DNA of 59,587 bases. It comes from Phialocephala subalpina. Its lineage: Eukaryota; Ascomycota; Leotiomycetes; Helotiales; Mollisiaceae. A program made the position numbers and the translations under genes. The stretch is taken from NCBI GenBank assembly GCA_900073065.1, contig FJOG01000063.1, positions 172,875-232,461 on the forward strand, read 5' to 3'. The notes below the pieces were generated by a model, which saw only the letters and a program-made list of their open reading frames with translations, was not told the DNA's origin and searched no databases. Shown piece after piece: positions 12,972 to 25,800 of the stretch (positions are counted from its first letter, which is position 1; each line of letters starts with the position of its first letter).

Positions 12972-13127
12972 TGTCAGAAGGTATAATAGAGTATTTATTA
13001 TATGTAATCTAAGGAAGGGAGCTTCGTTCCCTTATATAGCCTATATAAATGCAGGAGGCTGGGAGGCACGTGGCCTCTGGCCACGTGACCCCAGCCTTGG
13101 GAGATAAAGCTGAACCTCATTTTAATA
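12972..13127 (-). repeat. 5' LTR of element B
   Basis: 156 bp, aligned end to end with the 4527-4682 LTR. It is less mutated than its partner: the hairpin CACGTGGCCTCTGGCCACGTG is perfect here, and the left terminus TGTCAGAAGG keeps the original TG. TATATAGCCTATATAAA is a candidate TATA region for the element's promoter. Confidence 0.92.
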
Positions 13128-13132
13128 TTAAA

Positions 13133-15838
13133 TACACTATTTATTTGCAGTAAATAAAGTTCGATAAATTCTTAATTGATATTACTTTCTTTAAAGACTT
13201 TATGAAATTTATTAACTATATATTCCCCGTTATTATTATTTTGAAGCTATTTAATAATTTAGTTTTTATTTAGATACTCGAAGTATTTCTTAAAATAAAT
13301 AAAATAGTCTATAATTTCGCTTTTCGATTTAATAAAATAAACTCGAATTATTTTAATTTTATCGTATATAAATATAATAAAATATTGGTTTTTATCGAAA
13401 CTTTTAATTAAAATAAATTAATTATATTAAAATAAATTGATTTTATCAAATATATTTTAAATTTAATAAAATGATTATATAGTTTCTTTTTACTTTTTTA
13501 TATAATATAAATATCGTAAATATATAAAAAAAATTTTACTTTTCCGTGAAATTAATAAAAAGTTTATTAAAGCTTTAAATACTAAAGTAATTTATATAAT
13601 TATATTAAATAAACTTATTTTAAGCGATAATATAAGCTTCGAATAATTTAAATAAATAAAATTTCCGCTTAACTTTCGTTTTAATTATAAGAGTAATATT
13701 AGCGGCTAATTAATACGAAAAGAGTTACTTGACTCGATTAAAAAGTTAGAGATTATATCGAGCGATAATATTAATTTTGTAATTACTAACCATTTAAAAA
13801 ATCGAGTTTTTATTAAGTTATAAATAAAACTTTTTGCTTTTAAAAAATTAAGAAATTAAAATAAGGTTATACGGTTTTATAATCGGATAATATTTAATAT
13901 TAAAAAGAATAAAAACTATAAATTAATCGTTTAAATTAAAAATAGAATTAATATATTCTTAATACTTTTATATTTTATTTATTATTTTATTTTATTATAT
14001 ATTTCGAAGTCACTTTATTTAAAGTTAATAAATTAAAAGCAATCGAAAGTAAAGTAATTAATATAATTAGTATTAATGATTTAATCGTTTTTAAAAGAAT
14101 TAAAAAACGGAGTAAAGAAAATAATCTTAAGAGAAAAAGAAATAAAGATAAAAGTAAAAATAAATATAATAATTAGTTTACTATTAATAATTATAAATTA
14201 TAAATTATAAAATATAATAATACTCGTATTAATAAATTTTATAATAAAAATTAAAAACGGTATAAATTCAATAGAAGATTTAATAAATTTCTTCGAAAAT
14301 AATTTTATTATATTATTAACTTTTCGTTTATTACTTCGTGATTTCTTCTTAGTATTGAAATCTTTTCTAAAATAAAAATATTTAATAAAGTATTTAACTT
14401 TAATATAATACGACTTTTTATAGTAATTACAAAAATCTCGAGCCTTCGATAAACGGTTATTTACTATAAAAACAATATTAATACTAATTGCAAATATATT
14501 TTATTATTATTTTTTTATCGAAAGCTTTTTAAACTATAATATTTTAATTAATCGCAAAATTTCCGACCGTTTAAATAAGATTATAAATTTATTAAAATAT
14601 AAGAATAAAAATTTTATATATAAATTTAAGGCTTTAAAGGAAACGCAAAATCAATTAAACGAATATAAAAGTAATTAATTTATAGAGATTTTTTAACTCG
14701 TTATTAATTTAAGAGAATTAATTCGAGAAATTAAAAATATTCTTAATATCGACCAAAATAAAAACGTAAAATCGAATAGTAAAATTAATAAGTTTTCTAA
14801 TTTTAATAACCCGTTTAAAGTAAAAAGTATTAAGTATTAAATAAACTCGATTAAAAGACTTTCTTTTAATTATTATAATTATATCAATTTTTAATAATCG
14901 AATAATTTCGATATTATTACTTTTCTTAAATTAATATTTATTTATCGTATATTACTTTAAATAAAAGCTAATTATCGTATTCTTTTTCAAAGGCTTTTTA
15001 ATTAATATTAATAAAATAAATTTTTAATTCGAGTTTTAATAATTAAATGCAATTTAAATAATTATTATATAATATAATTAAAATCGCTTATAAAAAGAAT
15101 TTATTTATTTTATAGTAAAAATCGAATTAATTACATTTATTTTCGAAAATTAAAATCAAATTAAATTTTTTTTTTTTTGCAAATATTTTAATTTCTTCGA
15201 ATATAATTTAATTTTTTAAATTAAATTAAATAAGTATTAAAATACGTTTAATCAAAGAATAGATTTATTGTTTAAAAAAAAAAATCCAGTTTAAATTCGA
15301 GTTCAAAAGTAAATTACTTAAAATTCTCGGTAAATATAAAGTTTTTAATTAATCGATAAAATCGCTAAAAATTCTTTTATTATTAAAAGTAAAATTTTGA
15401 TCGATTAAACGGTTAATTCCTTAGTTAAAAAGAGAAATTTTTAAGAAAAAGATTAAAAAAATAAAGAATTTAATAAAAAAAAGTTCAATCGGCGAATATT
15501 CGAAAATCGAATATAATTTGAAAGTTAAATATAATTACTTTGATTTTTAAAAGTAATTCATAAATTATAAAACCGAAAATATCCGTAAAGTTTAAAAGGG
15601 AAATATAACTTTCTTAGAAATCGGCGTTTATAAAAAAGAAAATACTATTATAATTACTAGTAAATAAATTTAAATTAGAAATTTTATTAGAAATACTAAT
15701 AAAAATATTAAACGTATTTTAAAATATATTTTCAAAGTAATAAAATTAATAATTAAATTTTCTTTAAGCGAAATAATATCAAGGCTATAATTACTCGAGT
15801 TAAAAAAGTTTTTTTTTTATAAAAAGTATAGTAAAAGA
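13133..15838 (-). mobile_element. Element A continued: integrase to gag, minus-strand copia, 5' end missing
   Basis: Across the B insertion the sequence of A is continuous with the equivalent part of element D: the join of 4521 and 13133 matches D around 25005-25030. From there it runs through integrase (13150-13450, matching B 8215-8420 and D 25040-25240), the protease/zinc-knuckle region (about 13900-14500) and gag (about 14500-15835, matching D 27300-27790). The homology to gag stops near 15838. The gag N-terminus, primer site and 5' LTR of A are absent, and the following bases (15840-15923) instead align with RT/RNase H of D. All frames are closed by RIP. Confidence 0.7.
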
Positions 15839-15839
15839 T

Positions 15840-15923
15840 ATTAGTATTATCGTCAAAGCACGATTAGTACTTAATATTCGTTTTTTGCGAGTAGTATTTA
15901 AATATTAATATAAAGGTTAAACG
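15840..15923 (-). mobile_element. Element D, short left piece (RT/RNase H border) before the C insertion
   Basis: These 84 bases align with A at about 2478-2563 and B at about 5950-6030, and their alignment continues without a gap at 22863. They are therefore the left remnant of element D, separated from the rest by element C. The RNase H part and 3' LTR of D are missing. Confidence 0.6.
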
Positions 15924-16027
15924 TGTTAAAATAGGGCTTCCTCCAGTTCTCCACTTCTTGTATATAAGGGGGGCTCTGCCCCCTCTCAAATAATAATCAA
16001 ATGCATACTCATTCATACCTTCTAATA
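15924..16027 (+). repeat. 5' LTR of element C
   Basis: It runs TGTTAAAATAGGGC...CCTTCTAATA. It includes TATATAAGGGGGGCTCTGCC, a likely TATA region followed by a short GGGGGC/GCCCCC hairpin. Only a handful of transitions separate it from the 3' LTR. Confidence 0.93.
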
Positions 16028-16047
16028 GGTTATAAGCCCGGATTCCG
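16027..16047 (+). other. Primer-binding site of element C (half-tRNA type)
   Basis: Immediately after the LTR the sequence is AGGTTATAAGCCCGGATTCC. After undoing one RIP-type G-to-A change it matches the complement of the anticodon arm of initiator tRNA-Met. The same motif sits at the same place in elements B and D. Confidence 0.6.
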
Positions 16048-16952
16048 CACGGGACCGCTCATTTTTGAGAATCATTTATTTAATAAACTTATTGCTTATA
16101 TCTCGAAGTTCTATTTACCTCTTATTATCTATTACTTATTCCTCGAACTTTCGATAAAACTCAATAACTCGAATTGATTTTCTCTCGAATTAATCTCAGA
16201 AATTAGCTAAGTCCTATTTACTTATAATGAGCATAACTAATCAAATTAAAACAGGAAACCACTACCCCTTGGACTTTTACTTCCCCTAAGAAGTCTAAGA
16301 GGATATAGAACACTCAAGTAAGCTCAAACAATTCTAAATGCTCGAGAACTAACTCCTAAGCAATCTAGAACGTGTTTATCCTTACTATAGCTCTATTTGT
16401 GGTCCCTTTCCCTCCATTTTAAGTCTAAGACTTATATTGCTCTTAGTACTCCGAGACGATCCGGACGCTTTTCTAATTTTACGGATATAAGCTTCTTTGT
16501 GTCTCAAATAAATATATCTCTCATTTAAATAAACGCATTGCTCATCTAATCAAATTTAGAACGCCTTCGAGTATCTCTCGGGCCTTAGATTAAAGGGAGA
16601 GGAGTCGGTACTGCCGTGCCTTCCCAGCGGTTGCTATTTCACGGCTTAAAGCTGGCTTAGCCTCACCTTGCAAATACAAATCCTCTTATCGATTAAACAA
16701 CTTAATCGAGTTTCAATAGAACCTTCCTCACCTCTATTTCCAGATATCCCTCTAAATAGAAATCATTATATTTTGGACTTTAAGCGAGCTTTTTTCGTTC
16801 TCGCTTATTCTTTGCCGCGGCCTCCTATTGGCTCAAGAGCTTTACAAGCTCTAACGGCAACTTCCGGCAACCGAGAAATGTTTTCACGATTATAAACATA
16901 ATTTGGGATATCATATCAATTAAACACTAAAGACATATTAACTCTACGTGTA

Positions 16953-19900
16953 ATGCGAGATACCGAGAACGAGCGCAAACGGGCCCAAATCCAGGCTAAA
17001 GAAGATACTAAGAGCTCGAGCTCGAGTAAATTAAGTAAGGGGAATAAAATCCGTAAGGGGGCAAATATAAGACTACTCCTCTAACTCGAGCAATCGCAGC
17101 CTCGATATCGTCTCGCTCAAAGAAATCTCAATCATTAGTTCTATTACTTCGAAAGTATACTTCAAGACACGTTTAATACCTTTACCGGTATCCCCGATAA
17201 AACTTATAATCCAGATTTATTTGCTAGCAACCACGACCCAACTCTTAAGCATCTACCGATCGGACCTCTCCCTCATCAAATTCCTCATTTTCCTCCTCCT
17301 CTTAGAATCCTCTCCCTCTAACTAAAGAATTAACCACTCAACTAGTCGAAATCTTACACTCAGCGGCCTTATCGATTAATTAAAGACTCCGCACTTATCG
17401 GGAATTCTGGATAACCCACTTTCGAACTCGAATCCCTTCCTTAAAACAATAAACACACCCCTCGATTAAACATATTCCAATACTTATCTCATCCGATTCG
17501 AAAAATTAGATTATATCCAAAGAGATCAAAACATTTGCGGGGGGTTTTTCTCTTAACTCGGTCTCGGTTCTCGAAGATAAAAGTAATTAGTCCGACTTCT
17601 ACCGCAAAATAAATAAATTCCTTACTATAAGCGGTCTAAGTTATACTATATAGTAATCATTTGAGCCGCATCTAATCACCGAACCCGAGTTAAAAGCTAA
17701 CCCTACCGATACTAATCGAGAAGCTTTTAAGAGAAAACACGATAATTAACTCTTACTCAAAGCAATATACGATAAATAAATACTAGTTTAAAAAGAGCAA
17801 TAACGTCGAAATTATTCGGCTATCAAGAATCGGTGCGACTATAACAACTAAAAGAAAGTAAAATCTCTCAATCGAGTTTATTTGATACTTAATACTCTCC
17901 GCTTTAAACGGTTTACTAGAGCTAGAAAACTCATCGACTTTACTACTCGATTTTACGCGCTTACTTTGGCCAATACTAAAAATATCTCCGATTTCTCGAA
18001 CTAACTCTCTCAAATTAATAATAAGTTAAAAGATCTTTATAAATCGATTACTTTTATATCCGTCTAATTAATCTTACGTTTCTTTTAAGGCCTCGAGTCT
18101 ACATATAAGATCTTTATCACTATATTCTAATAAACTTATAATCTCATCCAAACGGCCGGAAATCTTACGGTCAATTAGAACACCGTGGTTCAAAAGGCTT
18201 TTAATAAAGAATAATAGCAAAATTTATCCGCAACTAGTACTAGTGCTACTTTTATAGCAAATAGCCGCCCATCGGGGGCTCGAGATTACTGCGATTACTA
18301 CAAGAAGCCTTATTATACCGAAGCTAAGTACTTTATCAAATATCCTCACTTTAAAAAGGATTTTGATACTAAGAAGAAATCACGGAGTAATAAACGGAAA
18401 ACTAACGGTACGGCGGAATTATCGTCGAAGAATCCACCAAATCTTTTACTAAATTTATACTGTTTTTAGTCTCTACCGCAGAATTTACCGATACGAGTAT
18501 TATCATAGTTTATAACTTCTAATTTTTAGCTATCGATAATAAACCAACCGTTGTATTTACTCTTTCCTCTGCTTTTATTTCCCCTCCTCTCGAGACTACT
18601 CTCTTTACTCCGTTCGACTCTCTTAAAGACGATTAGATCGTCGACACTGGTTACATTAGCTACTCCACTTCCGACCGCTTTTAATTCATCAACTTTAAAT
18701 AAGGCGACTTCGGAATATACGATGGAATAAAAGGATAAGTTAAATATAAAGGCATTAAGGATATATTAATCTCTATTTTTAGCCCGAATAATCAACTTGC
18801 GGTCTTTACTCTTTTTAACGTTAAGTATTATCCGATTATAAGACCGTATAATCTCATCTTAATCTCCTAACTCTTTAAGAATAAAAAGTTCTACTCGCGA
18901 CTTAATGAGAACTCGATCTCTTAAATAGCCGGTAATTACAAAATTAATGCTATCGCTTGATATAATCTTTGGCTTCTCGATCGAGTCAAGTGACTCCTTT
19001 TACATCGATTTGCGGCAATTGCCGCTCTAGTAATTAAGATTTTGATTAAGCGAAACTCTTACCCGTTCAAAATATCCGAAGTTTATACTATCGCCCAAAA
19101 TAAGCTTATTTAGTATAATCGCATAAGTTATCTCGGCGCCTAAGGACTCGATAAACTCCCGATCGATTTTATAGTTAAGTCTAAAGACGGACTATATATT
19201 TGCGATGCTTATATCACATAAAGAGATAAAAAGAAACCGTATAATTATCCTATCGAACTAAGAAAACACTTAATAAAATTAATTTACTCCGATGTAATTA
19301 GTTTAATTCCGATTAAAAGGTTCGACGGTAATTAGTTTTTCGTTATATTTATATGTGATAAAACCAAATTAGTACGGATATATATTATTAAATTTAAAGG
19401 CGAAATCACGGACTATTTTATTTACTTTAAAAAGCATTTCGAGCGTCCGGATAAAGGCTAATTAATTAAGCGACTACGAGATAATAATAAAGGAGAATAC
19501 GTAGCGGGCAAACTCTATAAAGTCCTTAAAGAGAGTAGTATTAATTGAGAACCTATCGAACTATATTCACTAGAGATAAATAGTCTATTCGAACGATTTA
19601 ATCAAACGATTTAAAGGAAGGCGACTCCTCTCTTTAAAAGAGTTGGCCTCGACTTTAGTTTTTGGCCGGAAGCAATTAAATATACTTACTATCTTTATCT
19701 TCGATCTTATTACTCTGCAATTAATATGTTACCGTTCGAAGCATAATATAATAAAGAACTTAATTATAATCACATTAAGACTTTTAGCTTGATTATCTAC
19801 TATTATAATCGTAGTAAAGATTAAAAAAACCAAGATAAAATAGTCCGAGGGATCTTAATTAGATATAAAGGAGACACCTTATATAAAATCTTGAAGTCAA

Positions 19901-22507
19901 ACGGTCGCATTACTCGAGGGGCCGCGATTAAAGAAGTCAAGCGCTTCCTTTGGGATAAGTTCGCTCCAGAAAATAAGTATAAACACGAATACGAACTTCG
20001 ATAACCCATGGATTACTTCATAGATCCAATTAAGCCGCTAATTCCTATCCCGGCGTCGAAATCTATATCGAGGCCTATCACTTTACCTCACTTACTAATC
20101 TCGATGCCCTTATCTAACCCAAACCTCAAAAGGAAACGGCCAGTGGCTAAAGACTAATTCATCGATCATACGGAGCTAATTGTCTCACTATTGCCTACCC
20201 CTAACCATCCAAAGTCAAATCCGCTCGAACCAACTTATTTGCCTGCTTTACAACAATCTCCTGCTTCTCCGAGAGCACTAATCGCCCGCATAATAATCCA
20301 AAATCAGCGGCTTTTAATATCTCGAGACTCTCGATTAATAACTATTAGACCACCTCATCGCCCGCAACGCCATTCTACTTCTCAACGCTCAGAATCTCCT
20401 ATCGACTTCGACGATAATGCCTTTTAATCGAATAATCCACTAAAAAGAGATCCCTTGCTCGATCAAACCGTTAAACGTAAATATTTCTAAAACTTTACTT
20501 TTAATTTAAACTTCGAGGATAATACCAATTCCGATAATCTTTATATTATATTTTCCCAACGGGCAAAAGATTAACTTTCGACCTTTTTTTCCTTCGATTA
20601 ATTATCGAACTCTTCGGATCTAATCGAGGAAAAATATTATATACTTTTTAATATTACCGATAAGTTTAAAAGAAAATAATAATACTTACGGCACTTTTAT
20701 TTGCGATAATAAATACTTATCCCTTCCGTGGAAAATAATTTAGACCCTAATATCGACCGTCTAACTATTCCTCCCGATTATTTATACTTTCGATAAATCT
20801 CTAATTCTTTTAATCTTTTGGCCCTTATTTGCACCGAGTTTACTATCAACGCTTATAATCTTTTCCTCTTCTCGTCTTATTTTGCATTTTACGATAAGCA
20901 CTTTTTATTATTTTTCCTCGATTACGCAGACTCGAATAAACCTTTTAAACCTCGAATACTCGAGTAGGCCATAAATTGCCCGCAATAAAAGCAATAGGAA
21001 ATTACGATACGAAATAAATATATATTTTTAATAAAGAATAGCATATAAACGGAAATGAAATATCCGAGCGACTATAAATCACTTACTAGAAAATAAGTAT
21101 TTAAAATCAAACGAAGTACTACGAGGGAGATTTTATAGTATAAGGCTCAATAGGTTATTCGCGGCTTCGAGTAACGAGAAAGTATTAATTTCCATGAGAC
21201 TTTTGCTTTAATAGTAAAACTTATAAATTATAAGGCTATTTTTGCTCTTGTTACCGTTAATAATTAAAAGATCGATCAAATAAATATTAAAATAGTTTTT
21301 TTTACGGAGAAATCGATACTAAAGTCTATATCGACTTACTTACCGGATGCGGGGTCTTTAGAATTACTAAGTTGAATAAAGCCCTATATAACCTTAAGTA
21401 ATCGCCTCGTATTTAGTATAATACTCTCGCTAACTTTCTCTCGAAGTAAGACTTTAAGCCACTCGACGCCGACTCCTCGATTTTCTGCCGCAAAAGCACT
21501 ATCGTCGCTATTTATATCAATAACCTTCTTATTACTAGTAATTCACGGGAAAATATTAATACCGTCAAAAAGTCCTTTAATTCTTACTTTTATATATCTG
21601 ACCTTAGTTTATACTATTTCTATTTAAGTATAGAAGTTATTCGGGATTATCCTCGCCGCACTCTTCGCCTCTCGCAAATAGTTTACCTCCGAAAAATCCT
21701 CGAGAATAATAATATATCGACTTACTTTATCGTAAATACTCCGATAAAGCTAACGATTTATTTACTCCCGGCCAAAGAAAACTATCAAACATTTACCTCT
21801 CTTCGACGAGAATATCAGTCTATAATAAAGTCCCTTATATACGCTATACTTAGCACTCGACTAAATATTACCTATACCGTTTTAATAATCAGCCGATTTA
21901 CTTCGAACCCGACCGAAGTACATATAAAAGCAATAAAAAAATCTTTAGATATATCTAAAGCACACTAAACATAAACTTAGTCTTCCGAGGATCGATTTAA
22001 CCGTTAGAAGGCTATACCGACTCCGATTAGGCCGGTGATCATAATACTAAGCGATCGACATCAAAGTATATCTTTAATATAGGGTTTATAGCTATTAATT
22101 GGTCTGCAAAACGCCAACTTACGGTCTCCCTCTCATCATGCGAAGCCGAGTATATCGGGCAAACTAATGCAACTAAAGAGGCTATTTGACTTTAAAGCTT
22201 CCTTAAGCAGATTAATCCCGGAGACCTAAGCCTAATTATTACCATTATCTACGGAGACAATTAAAGCGCTATCGCACTTGCGAAAAATCTTTAATTTTAC
22301 GCTCGGATTAAGCATATCGATATTTAGTATTACTTTATCCGCGAGAAAATCGCCGAAGGAAAAATAGACTTAAAATATATTTATACCTCGAAACAAATAG
22401 CAAATAAACTCACTAAAGCACTATTAAAAGATTTATTCTAAAGGTTCCGAAAAGCTATAAGAGTCGAGTAGTCCAAAGATCAAAAAGGAGGTTTACTTGC
22501 TGTTTAA
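16953..22507 (+). pseudogene. gag-pol of element C (copia), RIP-inactivated
   Basis: The likely Gag start is the ATG at 16953 (MRDTENERKRAQIQAKEDTK). The zinc knuckle lies at about 18283-18345 (CDYYKKPYYTEAKYFIKYP, with three positions changed from the CCHC pattern to Tyr). The aspartic protease is at about 18630-18960 with the active-site DTG at 18643-18655 (IVDTGYISYSTSDR). Integrase spans about 19250-20100 and RT about 20850-21900, with the catalytic strand at 21508 reading IYINNLLIT in which both catalytic Asp are now Asn. RNase H is at 22010-22440 (WSAKRQLTVSLSSCEAEYIG, then IIYGDN and FIREKIAEGKIDLKYIYTSK). Loss of the catalytic residues and many in-frame stops show the protein is dead. 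This is the best reference copy for reading the other elements. Confidence 0.88.
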
Positions 22508-22753
22508 TTAATCGTTTATAAGCTGATTTAATTTCTATTCGAATAATTTTAATCGAATTACTTTTATTAATTACTTTAATCGAACGGATATTCCCTTATA
22601 TTTCCTTTTACTTTATTATAACTTACTATTTTTCCATAGACTTTTTTCCCTATATAGTTTTAACTATAGTTTATCGAAGGGGGCTTAATATTGTATGTAT
22701 ATAGTGGTTACTTTTATATTGGAGAGTGTAGGAGCTATTCGATCGTATAAGAG

Positions 22754-22857
22754 TATTAAAATAGGGCTTTCTCCAATTCTCCACCTCCTGTATATAAGGG
22801 GGGCTCTACCCCCTCTCAAATAATAATCGAATGCATGCTTATTCATACCTTCTAATA
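22754..22857 (+). repeat. 3' LTR of element C
   Basis: 104 bp, TATTAAAATAGGGC...CCTTCTAATA, aligned end to end with the 5' LTR. The first TG has become TA. It is followed at once by the target duplication AAACG. Confidence 0.93.
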
Positions 22858-25800
22858 AAACGAAGTAATAATCGGTTAATAAGAAATTATATTATTATTA
22901 TCGAAAACTTTTCGAAAGTAAATAGTTTATAAAAGACGCAATTAGCGGCGAAAATAATTACGAATAATTTTTATTCTTAAATAAAAATAATAAGCGCTGA
23001 GATTTAATATATAAAATTATTAAAATAAACTATCTTTAATAATTTGGATATTAATCTTAAAATCTTTACCAATAAGTAGATTATTTACGTAAATAACGAT
23101 AATTATATTTACTTGATAAAAAATGATAAAAAATAATATCGAAAAGTTTAAAACTTTATTCCGCAAAAAATAATACTAGCGTATTATATTAAACTCGAAG
23201 TAATTATTTCAAATTATAAAGTACTTTATTAAGTTTAATAATTCTCGAGATATCGTAATTAATCGGAAGTTCGATATATATTTCGATATTAATCGCACCG
23301 TAAAAAAAAGTTATTTTAACGTTTATTTGTTTAATCTTTTAATTATATATTATTACGAGAACAAAAATAGCCTTATAAAATATTAGTTTAATAATAAACG
23401 CAAATATTTTATAGAAATCGATTTTTTTTATTACTCGAGATTATAAATAATTTATTAAGCCTTATATCGGAAGATTTTTCTCGCTATTTTACGTTTAATT
23501 TAAATACTTATTTCTTAAAGTAAAATTTATAATCTTTTAAATATATTATTTTTGTTTACGTTTTATTCTTGATTAAAGAATTATATTCTTTTTATATTAT
23601 AATTTTTTATTTCTCTTATTATGGACTATTTATTACTTTTTCGAGAATTTAAAGTTTAAAGGGCTTATTTAAATCCGCGTAATTAATAAAAGAAAAAAGA
23701 GAATATTAATCGTAAAATGCGTAGTAAATTGAGAATATAAAAAGTATTTCGAAGTTTATAATAAATTCTTTGTAAATAAAATTAAAATCCTTTATTTATA
23801 ATAAATTAAAAGAATTATTTAAACTTTATAAATACTCGTAATTTAGAAGTATAAAGGCTATAAGCGTATAAAAATCGTTATTATAATTAATTAAAAGGAT
23901 AAAAGTTTAATTTTGTAAATACAAATAGCGCAAATATTATTACTTATTATTAAACTTATTCTCGAGATTTAATAAGGGAGTATATTCTTCTCCGGATTTT
24001 TCTTTATTTATATATTAATAATTTAATTAATTATTTGCGAATAATTATAATTAAATATTAAATTAAAGACTTTGTTTTACGGTTAAACGAACGCGATCCG
24101 GAGAGTATTACTAATAGAGATTATTATCGTTAAATTTTTTTCGAAGTCGAAGTTAAACTAAGGATTTTAGAAATGCGATCGTTTTATAACTCGAAGTAAT
24201 TAATTATCTTAATAAAGAGGATTATCGAGCCAAAAAGTATTTTAATCGAAATTTAAAGACTTTAAGTCTTAAAGAGTAATATAATGCGATAAGTATAATT
24301 ATAAGTGATTAAATGGCTTTATAATTATTAATCGAGTTTCTGAATATTAATGGCGCTCGATTCCCTTTTTCGTATAGACTATAAGGATATCTTATAGTTT
24401 AAGAGATTATTATAGGGTTAATAAATTTAGCGGCGTATTTAAAATATTATTTGGATTGCTTAAAATAATTAGTTTTTTTGCCTCGGAAATAAATTAGTCT
24501 TTAATTAATAAGCGTTTCTTTTTTAAATTTAAGTTTAATAAAAGTAAATTAATCGAGTATATAAAAACGATTTTCGATAAAAGTTTTAATAAAAGCTTTA
24601 AAGCTATCGAGTGATTATTCGTATTTTCAAGGGCAAATTATTTCTATAAAATACGCTTAATAACTTTAATCGAAGTATTTCGAGTAATACGATTATTAAG
24701 TTTTAAGATCTTATAAAGTATATTTCCTTCGTATTTTACTAAGATTTTACGGACCGTTTTATCTCGAAATATCTTTTTTTTTTTACCGAGATTATAATAA
24801 TAAATAATAAACTCGAATATATAAAAGTAATTATATTAAAAAACTTTTTTATATTATACTTAAAATAATAATATATTAATTATAATATAAATATTTCGAA
24901 AATAAAAGTAATAAGTATATTTAATAGTTTTAAACTAATATTTAAAGTCTAATTTAATTCTACGAAATATTAAAATCGCCTTTAATTAAATCGTTTATTT
25001 TAAACGTTTAAATAAACTGTTTATTTCGAGTATATATAATTCCGTTAATTTTTAATTGATATTTTCTTTTTTAAAGACTTTTTAAAGTTTATTAGATATA
25101 TATTTGCCGCTATTATCGACTTATAAACGTTTAATCTTTTATTTTAAGTCTAATTATTTTTAGCGTTTCTTAAAGTAAATAAAATAGTTTATAATTTCGC
25201 TTTTTAATTTAATATAATAAATTAATATAAATTTCGTTTTATATATTAGAAAATAATAAAATATTTATTATAATTATAATTTTTAATAAAAATAAAGTTA
25301 ATAATATTAAAGTAAATAAATTCTATTAAATAATTATTAGGGTTAATAAAGTGATTATAAAGTAAGCGTTTTCTTTTTTAAGTTAAATAAATATTATAAA
25401 TATAAACAATTTCGCGATATATTATTTTTTAGAAATTAATTAGAAATTTATTAAGACTTTATTTTTTAAGTAATTTAATTATTTATATTAAATTAATTTA
25501 TTTTTTATAATAATATAAGCTTATAATTATTTATATTAATAAAATTTGCGATTAATAGAATTACGAGTTATTAAAATAAACTTTATTTTAATAATACGAA
25601 CGATAAAAATAAAAGTAAAGTCTATAAGAAATAATTTGTTTTTAAGACTTTTTGAAGTAATTATAAAAGTTACGATATAATAATAAGGGAATTATTTAGT
25701 TTAATCGAGTAATTAGAGACTATATTTTATAAAGGCTTTAATTTTATAGTTATTTTAAACTTAAGAGATAAAATTTTTATCGAGAATTAATTTGAACTTT

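Larger units (their letters stand above)
4527..13127 (-). mobile_element. Element B: complete copia LTR retrotransposon (8.6 kb), RIP-inactivated
   Basis: Two 156-bp LTRs in the same orientation (4527-4682 and 12972-13127) bound the element, and the flanking bases TTAAA occur at both 4522-4526 and 13128-13132 as a perfect target duplication. The interior reads on the minus strand in copia order: primer site, Gag with zinc knuckle, protease, integrase, RT, RNase H. The RNase H segment (complement of 5340-5700) still reads IYGDN-stop-GAITLAKN followed by FYGRSKYIDI-stop-YHFIREKIAEGY, with Gln codons turned into TAG/TAA, a direct RIP signature. It sits in element A, whose interior continues on both sides. 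Its interior is 1.5 kb longer than that of element C; part of the excess is an unusual insert at about 4925-5320. Confidence 0.92.
15924..22857 (+). mobile_element. Element C: complete copia LTR retrotransposon (6.9 kb), RIP-inactivated, plus strand
   Basis: It is bounded by two 104-bp LTRs (15924-16027 and 22754-22857) and a perfect 5-bp target duplication AAACG (15919-15923 and 22858-22862). The interior has the copia order: half-tRNA primer site, gag with zinc knuckle, aspartic protease, integrase, RT, RNase H. It is the least degraded copy here: LTR identity is high and long frame pieces are readable, although stops from CAG/CAA/TGG codons are frequent. It inserted into element D, whose sequence resumes directly after the duplication. 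Confidence 0.93.
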
